DNA from: Rhodococcus sp. ARC_M6 | GTDB lineage: Bacteria; Actinomycetota; Actinomycetes; Mycobacteriales; Mycobacteriaceae | Direction: 5' to 3' | DNA length: 64,000 bases | Assembly (NCBI RefSeq): GCF_022810305.1 | Contig: NZ_JALGQH010000021.1 | Coordinates: 43,162 to 107,161 of the forward strand | Shown here: piece after piece, positions 26,801 to 36,149 of the stretch | Numbering within the stretch: the first letter of the stretch is position 1 | Layout: each line of letters opens with the position of its first letter | Made by a program: the position numbers and the translations under genes | The notes under the pieces: generated by a model | The model's database searches: none | Told to the model about the DNA's origin: nothing | The model's input: the letters and a program-made list of their open reading frames with translations, nothing else

Positions 26801-29071
26801 ATGACAGAGAATTCCGTAGTAGAGGTCGACGAAGGCGTGTTCGAATCCACCGCCGTGATCGACAACGGGTCCTTCGGTACCCGCACCATCCGTTTCGAGA
26901 CCGGACGCCTTGCTCAGCAGGCTGCCGGCGCCGTCGTTGCTTACCTGGACGACGAGACCATGCTGCTTTCCGCCACGACGGCCGGCAAGCACCCCAAGGA
27001 AAACTTCGACTTCTTCCCCCTGACGGTGGACGTCGAAGAGCGTATGTACGCAGCGGGCCGTATCCCGGGCTCGTTCTTCCGTCGTGAGGGCCGCCCCTCC
27101 ACCGACGCGATCCTCACCTGCCGTCTGATCGACCGGCCGCTGCGCCCGTCCTTCGTCGACGGTCTGCGTAACGAGATCCAGGTCGTCGTCACGGTCATGA
27201 GCCTCAACCCGCAGGATCTGTACGACGTCGTGGCTATCAACGCTGCTTCCGCGTCGACTCAGATTGCAGGTTTGCCGTTCTCCGGTCCCGTTGGTGGCGT
27301 GCGTGTTGCACTCATCTCGACGGACGAGAACAAGGCCGGCCAGTGGGTCGCATTCCCGACGGTCGATCAGCTCGAGAACGCCGTCTTCGACATGGTTGTT
27401 GCCGGCCGCGTCGTTTCCGGCAGCGGTGACAATGCCGATGTCGCGATCATGATGGTCGAGGCCGAGGCTTCCGTCAACGTGATCGCGAAGATCGCCGACG
27501 GCGCTCAGGCCCCCAACGAGACCATCGTCGCCGAGGGTATCGAAGCTGCCAAGCCGTTCATCGCTCGTCTGTGTGCTGCTCAGTCGGCACTCGCGTCCAA
27601 GGCTTCCAAGCCGACGGGCGACTACAAGGTCTTCCCGGCTTACCAGGATGACGTCTTTGCTGCCGTCGAGGCTGCTGCAGCCGAAAAGCTCAATGCTGCA
27701 CTGACAATCGCCGGCAAGCAGGAGCGCGACGAAAAGACCGACGAGGTCAAGGCCGAGGTTCTCGAGCTCGTTGCACCCAACTTCGAGGGTCGCGAGAAGG
27801 AACTGGGAGCAGCGTTCCGCTCGCTCACCAAGAAGCTGGTTCGCCAGCGCATCCTGCGTGATCAGTTCCGCATCGACGGCCGTGGCATCACGGACATCCG
27901 TTCGTTGTCCGCCGAGGTTGCGATCATTCCGCGCGCACACGGCTCTGCACTGTTCGAGCGTGGCGAGACCCAGATCCTGGGCGTCACCACCCTCGACATG
28001 GTCAAGATGGCTCAGCAGGTCGACTCGCTCGGTCCCGAGACCAGCAAGCGCTACATGCACCATTACAACTTCCCGCCGTACTCCACCGGTGAGACGGGTC
28101 GCGTCGGTTCGCCCAAGCGTCGCGAAATCGGCCACGGCGCACTCGCCGAGCGCGCTCTCATGCCGGTTCTGCCCAGCGTCGAAGAGTTCCCGTACGCGAT
28201 CCGCCAGGTCTCCGAGGCGCTGAGCTCCAACGGCTCCACCTCGATGGGCTCCGTATGTGCTTCCACGCTCGCACTGCTCAACGCCGGTGTGCCGCTGAAG
28301 GCTCCGGTTGCCGGTATCGCAATGGGCCTCGTGTCCGACCAGGTCGACGGCGAAACCCGTTACGTGGCACTGACCGACATCCTCGGCGCCGAAGATGCTT
28401 TCGGTGACATGGACTTCAAGGTTGCCGGTACCAAGGACTTCGTCACGGCTCTGCAGCTCGACACGAAGCTCGACGGAATTCCGTCCAAGGTTCTGGCCGG
28501 CGCTTTGGCTCAGGCCAAGGATGCTCGCACCACGATCCTCGAGGTCATGGCCGAGGCCATCGACACCCCGGACGAGATGAGCCCGTTCGCTCCCCGCGTG
28601 ACGGCCATCAAGGTCCCCGTCGACAAGATCGGTGAGGTTATCGGCCCCAAGGGCAAGATGATCAACTCCATCACCGAGCAGACCGGTGCCAGCATTTCCA
28701 TCGAAGACGACGGCACCGTGTTTGTCGGCGCCACCGATGGACCGTCTGCACAGGCCGCGATCGACATGATCAACGCCATTGCCAACCCGCAGCTCCCCAA
28801 GGTCGGCGAGCGGTTCCTGGGCACGGTCGTCAAGACCACCGCCTTCGGTGCCTTCGTTTCGCTCCTGCCGGGTCGCGACGGATTGGTTCACATCTCCAAG
28901 CTGGGCAGTGGCAAGCGCATTGCCAAGGTCGAAGACGTGGTCAACGTCGGATCCAAGATCCGCGTCGAGATCGCCGACATCGATGCTCGCGGCAAGATCT
29001 CGCTGATCCCCGTCGAAGAGGGCAACGACGACGCAGCAGCTCCCGTAGCTGAAGAGGCTGCTTCCGAGTAA
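26801..29071 (+). CDS. pnp: Polyribonucleotide nucleotidyltransferase (PNPase)
   Basis: A 756-residue phosphorolytic 3'-5' exoribonuclease, homologue of GpsI in mycobacteria. It has two RNase PH domains (first with [20 protein letters not shown], second with [19 protein letters not shown]), a KH domain ([20 protein letters not shown]) and an S1 domain ([21 protein letters not shown]), with a short Ala/Glu tail. ATG 26801 is preferred to an in-frame start 18 codons earlier that lies inside the leader stem. A strong terminator follows. Confidence 0.97.
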   Translation: MTENSVVEVDEGVFESTAVIDNGSFGTRTIRFETGRLAQQAAGAVVAYLDDETMLLSATTAGKHPKENFDFFPLTVDVEERMYAAGRIPGSFFRREGRPSTDAILTCRLIDRPLRPSFVDGLRNEIQVVVTVMSLNPQDLYDVVAINAASASTQIAGLPFSGPVGGVRVALISTDENKAGQWVAFPTVDQLENAVFDMVVAGRVVSGSGDNADVAIMMVEAEASVNVIAKIADGAQAPNETIVAEGIEAAKPFIARLCAAQSALASKASKPTGDYKVFPAYQDDVFAAVEAAAAEKLNAALTIAGKQERDEKTDEVKAEVLELVAPNFEGREKELGAAFRSLTKKLVRQRILRDQFRIDGRGITDIRSLSAEVAIIPRAHGSALFERGETQILGVTTLDMVKMAQQVDSLGPETSKRYMHHYNFPPYSTGETGRVGSPKRREIGHGALAERALMPVLPSVEEFPYAIRQVSEALSSNGSTSMGSVCASTLALLNAGVPLKAPVAGIAMGLVSDQVDGETRYVALTDILGAEDAFGDMDFKVAGTKDFVTALQLDTKLDGIPSKVLAGALAQAKDARTTILEVMAEAIDTPDEMSPFAPRVTAIKVPVDKIGEVIGPKGKMINSITEQTGASISIEDDGTVFVGATDGPSAQAAIDMINAIANPQLPKVGERFLGTVVKTTAFGAFVSLLPGRDGLVHISKLGSGKRIAKVEDVVNVGSKIRVEIADIDARGKISLIPVEEGNDDAAAPVAEEAASE

Positions 29072-29082
29072 GCATGTTCACT

Positions 29083-29118
29083 CAGCGGCCCCGTGCGGAT
29101 TTTCGTACGGGGCCGCTG
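29083..29118 (+). terminator. Terminator after pnp
   Basis: A 12-bp perfect stem (29083-29094 with 29107-29118) with a 12-nt loop that can pair further, 12 bases after the pnp stop. Confidence 0.85.
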
Positions 29119-29205
29119 GCGTAAAGTTCCTTTCGCCGTGGCGACCACACGGCGTTCTTCCCAAAATTTTCACCCCAACTTCTTCAAGGACCGTTGACAC
29201 ACTTC

Positions 29206-30552
29206 ATGGCCAACACCGCGCGCAGCCGTACAACTGCACTGAAATCCCCGATCGACGCGCAAGCTCCCGAGTCCGGGGTCCAGCGGACGGTCCTGCCCGG
29301 TGGACTCCGTGTAGTCACCGAATTCATTCCGGGCGTGCGCAGCGCTTCGGTCGGCGTCTGGGTTGGTGTCGGATCGCGTGACGAGCAACCGAGTGTTGCC
29401 GGCGCGGCACACTTCCTCGAGCACCTTCTGTTCAAATCGACTCCGTCGCGGACTGCGCTCGATATCGCACAGGTCATGGACGGTGTCGGCGGCGAACTCA
29501 ACGCCTTCACGTCCAAGGAGCACACGTGCTTCTACGCGCATGTGATCGACGAGGACCTGCCGATGGCGGTGGACCTTGTTGCGGATGTCGTTCTTCGTGG
29601 CCGATGCCGTACCGCGGATGTCGATGTCGAGCGGCAGGTAGTTCTCGAAGAGATCGCGATGCGCGACGACGATCCGGAAGACCTTCTCGGCGACGCGTTC
29701 ATTACGGCGCTGTTCGGTGATCATCCGATAGGCCGTCCCATTATCGGCAGTGTGGAATCGATCGAATCGATGACCCGCAGCCAGTTGCATTCCTTCCACG
29801 TGCGCCGGTACACCCCGCAGAGGATGGTTCTTGCTGTGGCCGGCAACGTCGACCACAAGCAGGTTGTGACGTTGGCCCGGCGTGCATTTGCCGGGCATCT
29901 CGAGCGTGGCGTGAAGCCTGCTCCGCGTCGTGAAGGAACATTGCGACTGCGCACGATGCCCGAACTGAGCCTGACCCATCGCGACAGCGAGCAGGTTCAT
30001 CTGGCACTTGGAGTGCGGGCATTCGGTCGCCACGAAGGTCATCGTTGGGCATTGTCCGTGCTCAACACTGCTGTGGGCGGCGGCCTGAGTTCTCGTCTGT
30101 TCCAAGAGATTCGGGAACAACGAGGCCTCGCGTACTCCGTGTACTCGGGCGTCGACACCTTTGCCGATACCGGAGCGTTCTCGGTGTACGCGGGCTGCCA
30201 GCCCGAAAACCTCGGCGAGGTCACCACGGTAATCCGCGAGGTTCTGGCGCAGGTTGCAGCGAGCGGCATCACCGATGCCGAAATTGCTCGCGCCAAGGGT
30301 GCTTTGCGGGGTAGTTTGGTTCTTTCCCTGGAAGATTCGGGTTCACGAATGACCCGGATCGGCCGTAGTGAACTCAATTACGGCGACCATCGCAGTGTGG
30401 CGCAAACCTTGGCCACCATCGACGCGGTCACTGCCGAAGAAGTTCTCGAAGTAGCTCAGGTTCTGCTGACGCGTCCGTTCGCGGCTGCTGTCGTCGGACC
30501 GTACAAGCGTGTGAGGGACCTCCCGGCTTCGGTGCGCGGGATCGTCGGGTAA
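29206..30552 (+). CDS. pepR: M16-family zinc metalloprotease (PepR-like)
   Basis: A 448-residue pitrilysin/mitochondrial-processing-peptidase-like protease. The inverted zinc motif HFLEH is at residues 69-73, with the downstream glutamate in the VLEEIAMRDDDPED region, and the C-terminal half contains GGGLSSRLFQEIREQRGLAYSVYS. It is the counterpart of M. tuberculosis Rv2782c, next to pnp. ATG 29206 is chosen; a TTG four codons earlier is also in frame. Its substrates are not known. Confidence 0.92.
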   Translation: MANTARSRTTALKSPIDAQAPESGVQRTVLPGGLRVVTEFIPGVRSASVGVWVGVGSRDEQPSVAGAAHFLEHLLFKSTPSRTALDIAQVMDGVGGELNAFTSKEHTCFYAHVIDEDLPMAVDLVADVVLRGRCRTADVDVERQVVLEEIAMRDDDPEDLLGDAFITALFGDHPIGRPIIGSVESIESMTRSQLHSFHVRRYTPQRMVLAVAGNVDHKQVVTLARRAFAGHLERGVKPAPRREGTLRLRTMPELSLTHRDSEQVHLALGVRAFGRHEGHRWALSVLNTAVGGGLSSRLFQEIREQRGLAYSVYSGVDTFADTGAFSVYAGCQPENLGEVTTVIREVLAQVAASGITDAEIARAKGALRGSLVLSLEDSGSRMTRIGRSELNYGDHRSVAQTLATIDAVTAEEVLEVAQVLLTRPFAAAVVGPYKRVRDLPASVRGIVG

Positions 30553-30583
30553 TCAGTCGGTTCAACGAAATCGAGGTGGGCAG

Positions 30584-31690
30584 TTGAAGATTCGCGGCGG
30601 CGTGCTCGAAGAGATCGGTCGCAGCCGGCCGTATGCATCTTCACTTCCCATCTCGGTGTCCGAACTCGAGCTGGATCCGCCCGGAAATGGTGAGGTCCTC
30701 GTCAAGATCGAGGCTGCCGGACTGTGTCACTCCGATCTTTCCGTGGTGGACGGCAATCGCGTTCGCCCCGTGCCGATGCTGTTGGGGCATGAGGCTGCTG
30801 GCCGGATCATTCAGGTCGGGGAGGGTGTCGACGACTTAGTCGTCGGTACACGTGTTGTCATGACGTTCCTTCCTCGCTGCGGTGAGTGTGCGGGCTGCGC
30901 CGCAGATGGTCGGCTGCCCTGCACGGTGGGCGGGGCTGCTAACAACGAAGGAAGCTTGCTTGGAGGTGCCCACCGGTTGCGCCGCGGCAGTGGGATCGTT
31001 AAGCATCACCTCGGAGTCTCGGGCTTTGCGACGCATGCGGTCGTGAACGCCAAATCCGTCGTCGTAGTCGACGACGACGTTCCGCCGGACATCGCGGCAG
31101 TGCTGGGTTGTGCCGTATTGACCGGTGGGGGAGCTCTGCTCAACGCAGCCCGGCCACTCCCGACGGACACCGTCATGGTGGTCGGGTTGGGCGGCGTCGG
31201 GATGGCCGCGATTCTGACTGCCCGCGCGCTGGGGGTGGAGACGGTGATCGGAGTCGACGCCCTCGAATCGAAGTTGGCTCAGGCAGTTGAAATGGGTGCG
31301 ACGCAGGTATTCACCCCGGCAAGTTTGACGAAATCGGGCCTTCGAGCGGACATCGTCGTCGAAGCTGCTGGTAACGCGGGGGCCTTCGAAGCTGCTGTGG
31401 CTGCTACTGCGCCCGGCGGGACTACGGTCACGGTCGGATTGCCGGGGCCCCATGCGCGGTCCTCGATCTCGCCGCTGGGTTTGGTGGCCGAAGCTCGGAC
31501 CATTATCGGGAGCTACCTCGGGTCGGCTGTGCCGGCCCGAGACATTCCCATTTACGCGCAGTTGTGGCGCGACGGAAAGTTACCCGTCGAGAAGCTGATC
31601 TCTTCCCGAATCACTCTGGACGATATCAATGCGGGGATGGACGAACTCGCTGACGGCAAGGCGATCCGGCAAGTGATCATGTTCGACTGA
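30584..31690 (+). CDS. Zinc-dependent alcohol dehydrogenase (MDR family)
   Basis: A 368-residue medium-chain dehydrogenase. Catalytic zinc ligands are in GLCHSDLSVV and GHEAAGRI, and the structural zinc lobe CGECAGCAADGRLPC carries four cysteines. The Rossmann motif GLGGVGMAAIL binds NAD(P). The long insertion near GGAHRLRRGSGIVKHHLG and the overall order resemble class III-like and mycobacterial alcohol dehydrogenases. It starts with TTG at 30584, preceded by GAGGTGGGC. It may follow pepR in one transcript (31-base gap). The substrate is unknown. Confidence 0.87.
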   Translation: MKIRGGVLEEIGRSRPYASSLPISVSELELDPPGNGEVLVKIEAAGLCHSDLSVVDGNRVRPVPMLLGHEAAGRIIQVGEGVDDLVVGTRVVMTFLPRCGECAGCAADGRLPCTVGGAANNEGSLLGGAHRLRRGSGIVKHHLGVSGFATHAVVNAKSVVVVDDDVPPDIAAVLGCAVLTGGGALLNAARPLPTDTVMVVGLGGVGMAAILTARALGVETVIGVDALESKLAQAVEMGATQVFTPASLTKSGLRADIVVEAAGNAGAFEAAVAATAPGGTTVTVGLPGPHARSSISPLGLVAEARTIIGSYLGSAVPARDIPIYAQLWRDGKLPVEKLISSRITLDDINAGMDELADGKAIRQVIMFD

Positions 31691-31876
31691 CCTGCGCACT
31701 TGTCCCACATCGCCGGCGAAAATGCCCCGGGGTGGGCCGACGATCGCAGCCTAAACCGTTCGCTCGAGTGTTACCCGCTGTAACGCGATCGATGTACTCG
31801 ACGACTTCAGTTGTGACGTTACGTTCTGCCCTGGGGGTCGGTCGGTACGTTTTCCGGAGTGAATTGGGGAGTAGAT

Positions 31877-33601
31877 ATGGCTGTACGTGGGTTCTTTTCG
31901 CGACATCGAATACTTGCGGGGGCAGTTGCGCCCGCAGCGCTCGGCGTGGCTGCGCTGGTCGCAGTCGCAGTCGCCGTGGACTCGCCGCAGTCCCGCACGA
32001 TCGACACCGAACTGACGGCATCGGTCACCGAATGCCACGACATGGTGAGCATCGCCGTTGCCGGTCGCCACGACACACCGGACCCGAACACAGTCCTGAT
32101 GTTGGAAGGCGCAGACGGAAAGCTATTGCCGGCCGCGATGTCGGGCGATTACAAGAGTGATCGCGTCGATCAGGTAATCAATCCGGCCGGATCGGTCAAC
32201 ACCACCAAGCCGGGCTCTTACGCTGCGATGTACATCGCCTATCCGGCCAACATGGCGACGTATGAGGATGCCGTGGCTGCAGGCGCAGCCAATACTCAAT
32301 CCGTGATGAGTGCGATCAGTGCAGCATGCCCGAACACCCAGTTCTCGATCGTCGGATACAGCGAAGGCGCAGACGTCGTCCGCCGCGTTGCCATGGATAT
32401 CGGTACGCAGAAGGACAACGAGTTCGGTGTCAGCGCCGACAAGGTTGTCGGTGTTGTGCTGCTCGCCGACGCGGGCCGACAGGAAGGCGACGGTACGTTC
32501 CTCGGCGCGAAGGATCCGTTCACGAACCCGGACAACTTTGACAAGAAGTACCAGAACGGAACGTCGGCGATACCGGGCCAGGGTGCACTCCCGGATACCG
32601 CAGGCGGTTTCGGAAAGTTGAACGGCAAGGTCGCTTCGTTCTGTTCCGACGGTGACTTCACTTGTTCGGCTCCGGAGAACATCTCCTTGCTGATTTTGGC
32701 CGCGAACGTCGGTCGTCAATTGAATGTCGACCAATTGGAATCGCAGGGCCTCACGCCGACGACGGGTCAAGATGTCGCGGTTGTATTCAGTGGGATCATG
32801 TTCAAGGCATTCAACGATATTTCGTCTCAGCCGGATTGGATGCAGAGCGACGAGACGTTCATGGACGTCCTGCTGAAGGTCTCGACTCCGGGGTACAAGC
32901 CGGGTACGACGGACACCGTGACGCCGGTCGCCGAGGACGGCACGATTTCAGCGGAGAAAGTGTCGCCGCTGGCGTACCTGCCGCAGAAGCTGTTCAAGGA
33001 GATCGTCGGTCTGATCGCCACCAACCAGAACACGATTCCGGTGATCATGAGCGATCCGTACCAGATGACACTGGCTCCCGGTGTCGGCCATCACTTCGAC
33101 TACTGGACTGACGCTGATGCTGCCAATGGCAAGCCGTTGACGTCGGCGCAGTATTCGGCAGCGTGGCTCACGTATCTTGCTCAGCAGGCGCAGGAGGGCA
33201 AGCCCGTTGACACGACGGTAAAGCCGACCCCTGAACAGCTTGCAGCTGCCGTGGATCTGTACATGGCAAATGGTGGCGGTGAGGCCGGAGCCACTGACGG
33301 AAATGGCACGACGACCGATACCACTTCCGGGTCCGGTCAGGCCCCCAGCGGGACCACTGGTTCGACGGAATCTTCGGGCGCTGCCGCAACGCCGTCGCAG
33401 GCACCTGCTGCGGGATCGGCTTCTGCAACGTCGAGTGCCGTCGCTTCACCGACCGGATCGGTAGCACCGACCTCGAGTGCGGCCGTAACGAGCGCTCCGA
33501 CATCGCAGGCTGCACAGTCGGACGCAGCAGTCACACCCACCACTACCACCACCACCACCACCACCGGCGCGACGACAACCACGAAGGCTCCGGCCAACTG
33601 A
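31877..33601 (+). CDS. Secreted cutinase-family serine esterase with Thr/Ser/Ala-rich tail
   Basis: A 574-residue exported alpha/beta hydrolase. A hydrophobic signal or anchor spans residues 12-34, and the nucleophile S162 lies in VGYSEGADV. The late VGHHFDYW contains the likely catalytic histidine. Relatives in mycolic-acid bacteria (Culp proteins) hydrolyse esters and envelope lipids. About 110 C-terminal residues are low complexity, ending in a run of threonines, suggesting a cell-wall-spanning or glycosylated stalk. ATG 31877 follows GGGGAGT; an in-frame GTG at 31859 is less likely. A strong terminator follows. Confidence 0.85.
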   Translation: MAVRGFFSRHRILAGAVAPAALGVAALVAVAVAVDSPQSRTIDTELTASVTECHDMVSIAVAGRHDTPDPNTVLMLEGADGKLLPAAMSGDYKSDRVDQVINPAGSVNTTKPGSYAAMYIAYPANMATYEDAVAAGAANTQSVMSAISAACPNTQFSIVGYSEGADVVRRVAMDIGTQKDNEFGVSADKVVGVVLLADAGRQEGDGTFLGAKDPFTNPDNFDKKYQNGTSAIPGQGALPDTAGGFGKLNGKVASFCSDGDFTCSAPENISLLILAANVGRQLNVDQLESQGLTPTTGQDVAVVFSGIMFKAFNDISSQPDWMQSDETFMDVLLKVSTPGYKPGTTDTVTPVAEDGTISAEKVSPLAYLPQKLFKEIVGLIATNQNTIPVIMSDPYQMTLAPGVGHHFDYWTDADAANGKPLTSAQYSAAWLTYLAQQAQEGKPVDTTVKPTPEQLAAAVDLYMANGGGEAGATDGNGTTTDTTSGSGQAPSGTTGSTESSGAAATPSQAPAAGSASATSSAVASPTGSVAPTSSAAVTSAPTSQAAQSDAAVTPTTTTTTTTTGATTTTKAPAN

Positions 33602-33621
33602 CCTTCGTCAGTAGCACTGCA

Positions 33622-33668
33622 GCAGGCTGCGATCCGCACAAATGTGCGGATCGCAGCCTGCTTTTTGT
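33622..33668 (+). terminator. Very strong intrinsic terminator
   Basis: An 18-bp perfect stem (33622-33639 with 33644-33661) with a 4-nt loop AAAT, followed by TTTTT. It separates the cutinase gene from the hydrogenase locus. Confidence 0.95.
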
Positions 33669-33740
33669 GTCTGCTCTGTTCTCGACGGTCGGTGGCGCTT
33701 ATCGTGGAATGCACGATCGATCTCGAATTGTGGGTCTGCC

Positions 33741-34070
33741 GTGCATGAATTGTCGATTGCCCAGAGTGTGGTCGACGCTGTGTGCGAGCGCGCCGGGGAT
33801 CGAAGGATTATCACCGTTCGTCTCGAGGTCGGTCGGTTGTGCGCAGTAGTTCCAGATTCGTTGTTGTTCTGCTTCGACGTCGTGACCGCGGGTACCCACG
33901 CCGAGGGCGCGAGTTTGTGCATCGACGAGGTCCCGGCCAGTGCACGGTGTAGAGCGTGCGGTGACTCGTTTTCACCGCCGGACATGTTTCTTCTGTGCCC
34001 GTGTGGCAGCGCCGACGTCGAGGTTCTTGCCGGCCAGGAGCTGCGAATATTGTCGATGGAAGTGAGCTGA
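33741..34070 (+). CDS. hypA: Hydrogenase nickel-incorporation protein HypA
   Basis: A 109-residue nickel metallochaperone that works with HypB to insert Ni into the large subunit. It starts V(M)-H2-E-L-S, placing the nickel-binding histidine at residue 2. The zinc site is C70-x2-C73 and C86-x-C88; the second pair is CxC (LLCPCGS) rather than the usual CxxC, a small oddity. GTG 33741 is chosen over a longer in-frame ORF because the His2 rule fixes the start. It is the first gene of the hydrogenase locus, two bases ahead of hypB. Confidence 0.92.
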   Translation: MHELSIAQSVVDAVCERAGDRRIITVRLEVGRLCAVVPDSLLFCFDVVTAGTHAEGASLCIDEVPASARCRACGDSFSPPDMFLLCPCGSADVEVLAGQELRILSMEVS

Positions 34071-34072
34071 TC

Positions 34073-34876
34073 ATGTGTGCGACGTGTGGCTGCGGGGAGA
34101 GTGCGGGAGTGCGGGTTTCCGACTCTGCACACAGTCATGACCATGACAGCCATGACCATTCTGTACATAGCCATGACCATGGCGATCTGCACCATCATCC
34201 ACACAGCGAGACTGTGGTTCTGGAACAACGGGTATTGGCCAAGAACGACGAGCTGGCGGCGCGCAATCGAGAATGGATGCGGACTCGCGGGATCTCCGCG
34301 CTCAATGTCATGAGTTCTCCCGGCGCCGGAAAAACAACCTTGCTGGTTCGTACGATCAACGATCTCGGTGGCAGGTTTCCCATTGCTGTCATCGAAGGAG
34401 ATCAGGAGACTCAGCTGGACGCCGAGCGAGTTCGCGCCACGGGATCGACTGTTGTACAAGTGAATACGGGCGCAGGATGTCATTTGGACGCCGACATGAT
34501 CGATCGCGCGCTTGCGGTGAGTCGTCCGGTTGACGGGTCGTTGCTTTTGATCGAGAACGTCGGAAACCTTGTATGTCCGGCACTTTTCGACCTCGGCGAG
34601 GAAGGCAAGGTTGTCCTAATTTCAACGCCGGAGGGCGCCGACAAACCTGTGAAGTACCCGCACATCTTTGCTGTTGCGGATCTGGTGATCATCAACAAGA
34701 TTGATCTGCTGCCGTATCTGGATTTCGATGTCGAGGCCTGTGTTCGGCAAGCCGAAGCGCTCAATCCTGCTGTGCGCGTGATGACTTTGTCGGCGACAAC
34801 GGGTCAAGGTCTGTCCGAGTGGTACAGCTGGATCGGTGCTCGACTGGGCCGGGCGCCGGTGACCGTTGACAACTGA
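34073..34876 (+). CDS. hypB: Hydrogenase nickel-insertion GTPase HypB
   Basis: A 267-residue SIMIBI-class GTPase. The N-terminal high-affinity metal motif CATCGCG is at residues 2-8, followed by a histidine-rich stretch (about 20-45) that probably stores nickel. Walker A PGAGKTT is at 83-89, with EGDQET and the NKIDL base-recognition motif further on. ATG 34073 starts exactly at the CATCGCG motif, which fixes the start. It cooperates with HypA. Confidence 0.95.
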   Translation: MCATCGCGESAGVRVSDSAHSHDHDSHDHSVHSHDHGDLHHHPHSETVVLEQRVLAKNDELAARNREWMRTRGISALNVMSSPGAGKTTLLVRTINDLGGRFPIAVIEGDQETQLDAERVRATGSTVVQVNTGAGCHLDADMIDRALAVSRPVDGSLLLIENVGNLVCPALFDLGEEGKVVLISTPEGADKPVKYPHIFAVADLVIINKIDLLPYLDFDVEACVRQAEALNPAVRVMTLSATTGQGLSEWYSWIGARLGRAPVTVDN

Positions 34877-35024
34877 TGTGCTCGGGTAGTTAATGAAATG
34901 AGTGGGTGCCACAGACGAGGGCCGATTTTCGGTTCGGGTGGCGTTCGATACCGGCGGCAGTTCGACCCGGTGGAACAGACTCGGTGGAACACATGGTGCC
35001 GTCGCACACGTGAAAGCGGCTGAC

Positions 35025-36098
35025 ATGGACACTCGAATTGAGACTGCTGAGAGCGCAGCAGCCAAGGCAGAAGAAACTCTGATCCATGTTCTGTGGATCA
35101 ACGCCGGACTCAGTTGTGACGGAGATTCAGTGGCGTTGACCGCCGCCACACAACCGAGCGTCGAAGAGATCGCACTCGGCGCGCTACCGGGATTACCCAA
35201 GGTTGCGATGCACTGGCCGCTCATCGACTTCGAGTGTGGTCCTGAGGGTGGTGCCGACGATTTTCTGGAGTGGTTCCGGAAAGCCGACCGTGGTGAGTTG
35301 GAACCGTTTGTCCTCGTCGTCGAGGGTTCCATCCCGAACGAGAAGCTGCACGACGAGGGCTACTGGTGCGGATTCGGAAATAACCCGGAGACCGGGCAGC
35401 CCATCACGACGAGTGAATGGCTGGACCGACTGGCTCCCAAAGCGACAGCTGTGGTGGCGGTGGGTACATGCGCGACGTACGGCGGTATCCACGCGATGGC
35501 GGGCAATCCGACCGGTGCGATGGGTGTGCCGGACTACCTGGGGTGGGGTTGGAAGTCGAAGGCCGGCATTCCGATCGTGTGTGTGCCGGGCTGCCCGATC
35601 CAGCCGGACAACCTCTCCGAGACTTTGACCTACCTGCTGTACATGGCTACGGATCAGGCGCCGATGATTCCGCTCGACGAATCACTGCGGCCGCAATGGT
35701 TGTTCGGTGCGACCGTGCATGAGGGGTGTGATCGCGGCGGGTATTACGAGCAAGGTGAATTTGCGACGGAATACGGTTCACCGAAGTGCATCGTCAAGTT
35801 GGGTTGCTGGGGTCCGGTCGTGAAATGCAATGTGCCCAAACGAGGTTGGATCAACGGTGTCGGGGGATGCCCCAATGTCGGCGGTATCTGCATCGGCTGC
35901 ACGATGCCGGGATTCCCGGACAAGTTCATGCCGTTCATGGACGAACCACCTGGCGGCAAGCTATCGACAAATGCAGTTGGCCTGTACGGCACGGTAATTC
36001 ACAGCTTGCGCCGAATTACCGGGAGCACCCTGGACCATGAACCGCACTGGCGTGAACGCGGGTCGACGCTGCTCACCGGAGCCCGGCGCACGTGGTGA
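35025..36098 (+). CDS. hhyS: [NiFe]-hydrogenase small subunit, group 1h (high-affinity)
   Basis: A 357-residue electron-transfer subunit carrying three iron-sulfur clusters. Near the N-terminus the usual CxxC proximal-cluster motif reads C31-D-G-D34 (NAGLSCDGDSVA). This is the cysteine-to-aspartate change described for the actinobacterial-type enzyme (3Cys-1Asp cluster). The other ligands appear in AVGTCATYGG, VCVPGCPIQPDN, the HEGCDRGG...KCIVKLGC block and the GGCPNVGGICIGC block. There is no Tat signal, so the enzyme is probably cytoplasmic-side. A GTG at 34902 would add 41 residues; ATG 35025 is preferred. Confidence 0.93.
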   Translation: MDTRIETAESAAAKAEETLIHVLWINAGLSCDGDSVALTAATQPSVEEIALGALPGLPKVAMHWPLIDFECGPEGGADDFLEWFRKADRGELEPFVLVVEGSIPNEKLHDEGYWCGFGNNPETGQPITTSEWLDRLAPKATAVVAVGTCATYGGIHAMAGNPTGAMGVPDYLGWGWKSKAGIPIVCVPGCPIQPDNLSETLTYLLYMATDQAPMIPLDESLRPQWLFGATVHEGCDRGGYYEQGEFATEYGSPKCIVKLGCWGPVVKCNVPKRGWINGVGGCPNVGGICIGCTMPGFPDKFMPFMDEPPGGKLSTNAVGLYGTVIHSLRRITGSTLDHEPHWRERGSTLLTGARRTW

Positions 36099-36149
36099 AG
36101 GACGCACTATGAGAACACGAGTTTTCGACTTCTCTGGGAGGCACTGAAA

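Noticed and set aside
26684..28891. 735-codon minus-strand frame opposite pnp
   Set aside because: PNPase domains on the plus strand are unmistakable; the antisense frame has no recognisable motif and results from strong third-position GC bias.
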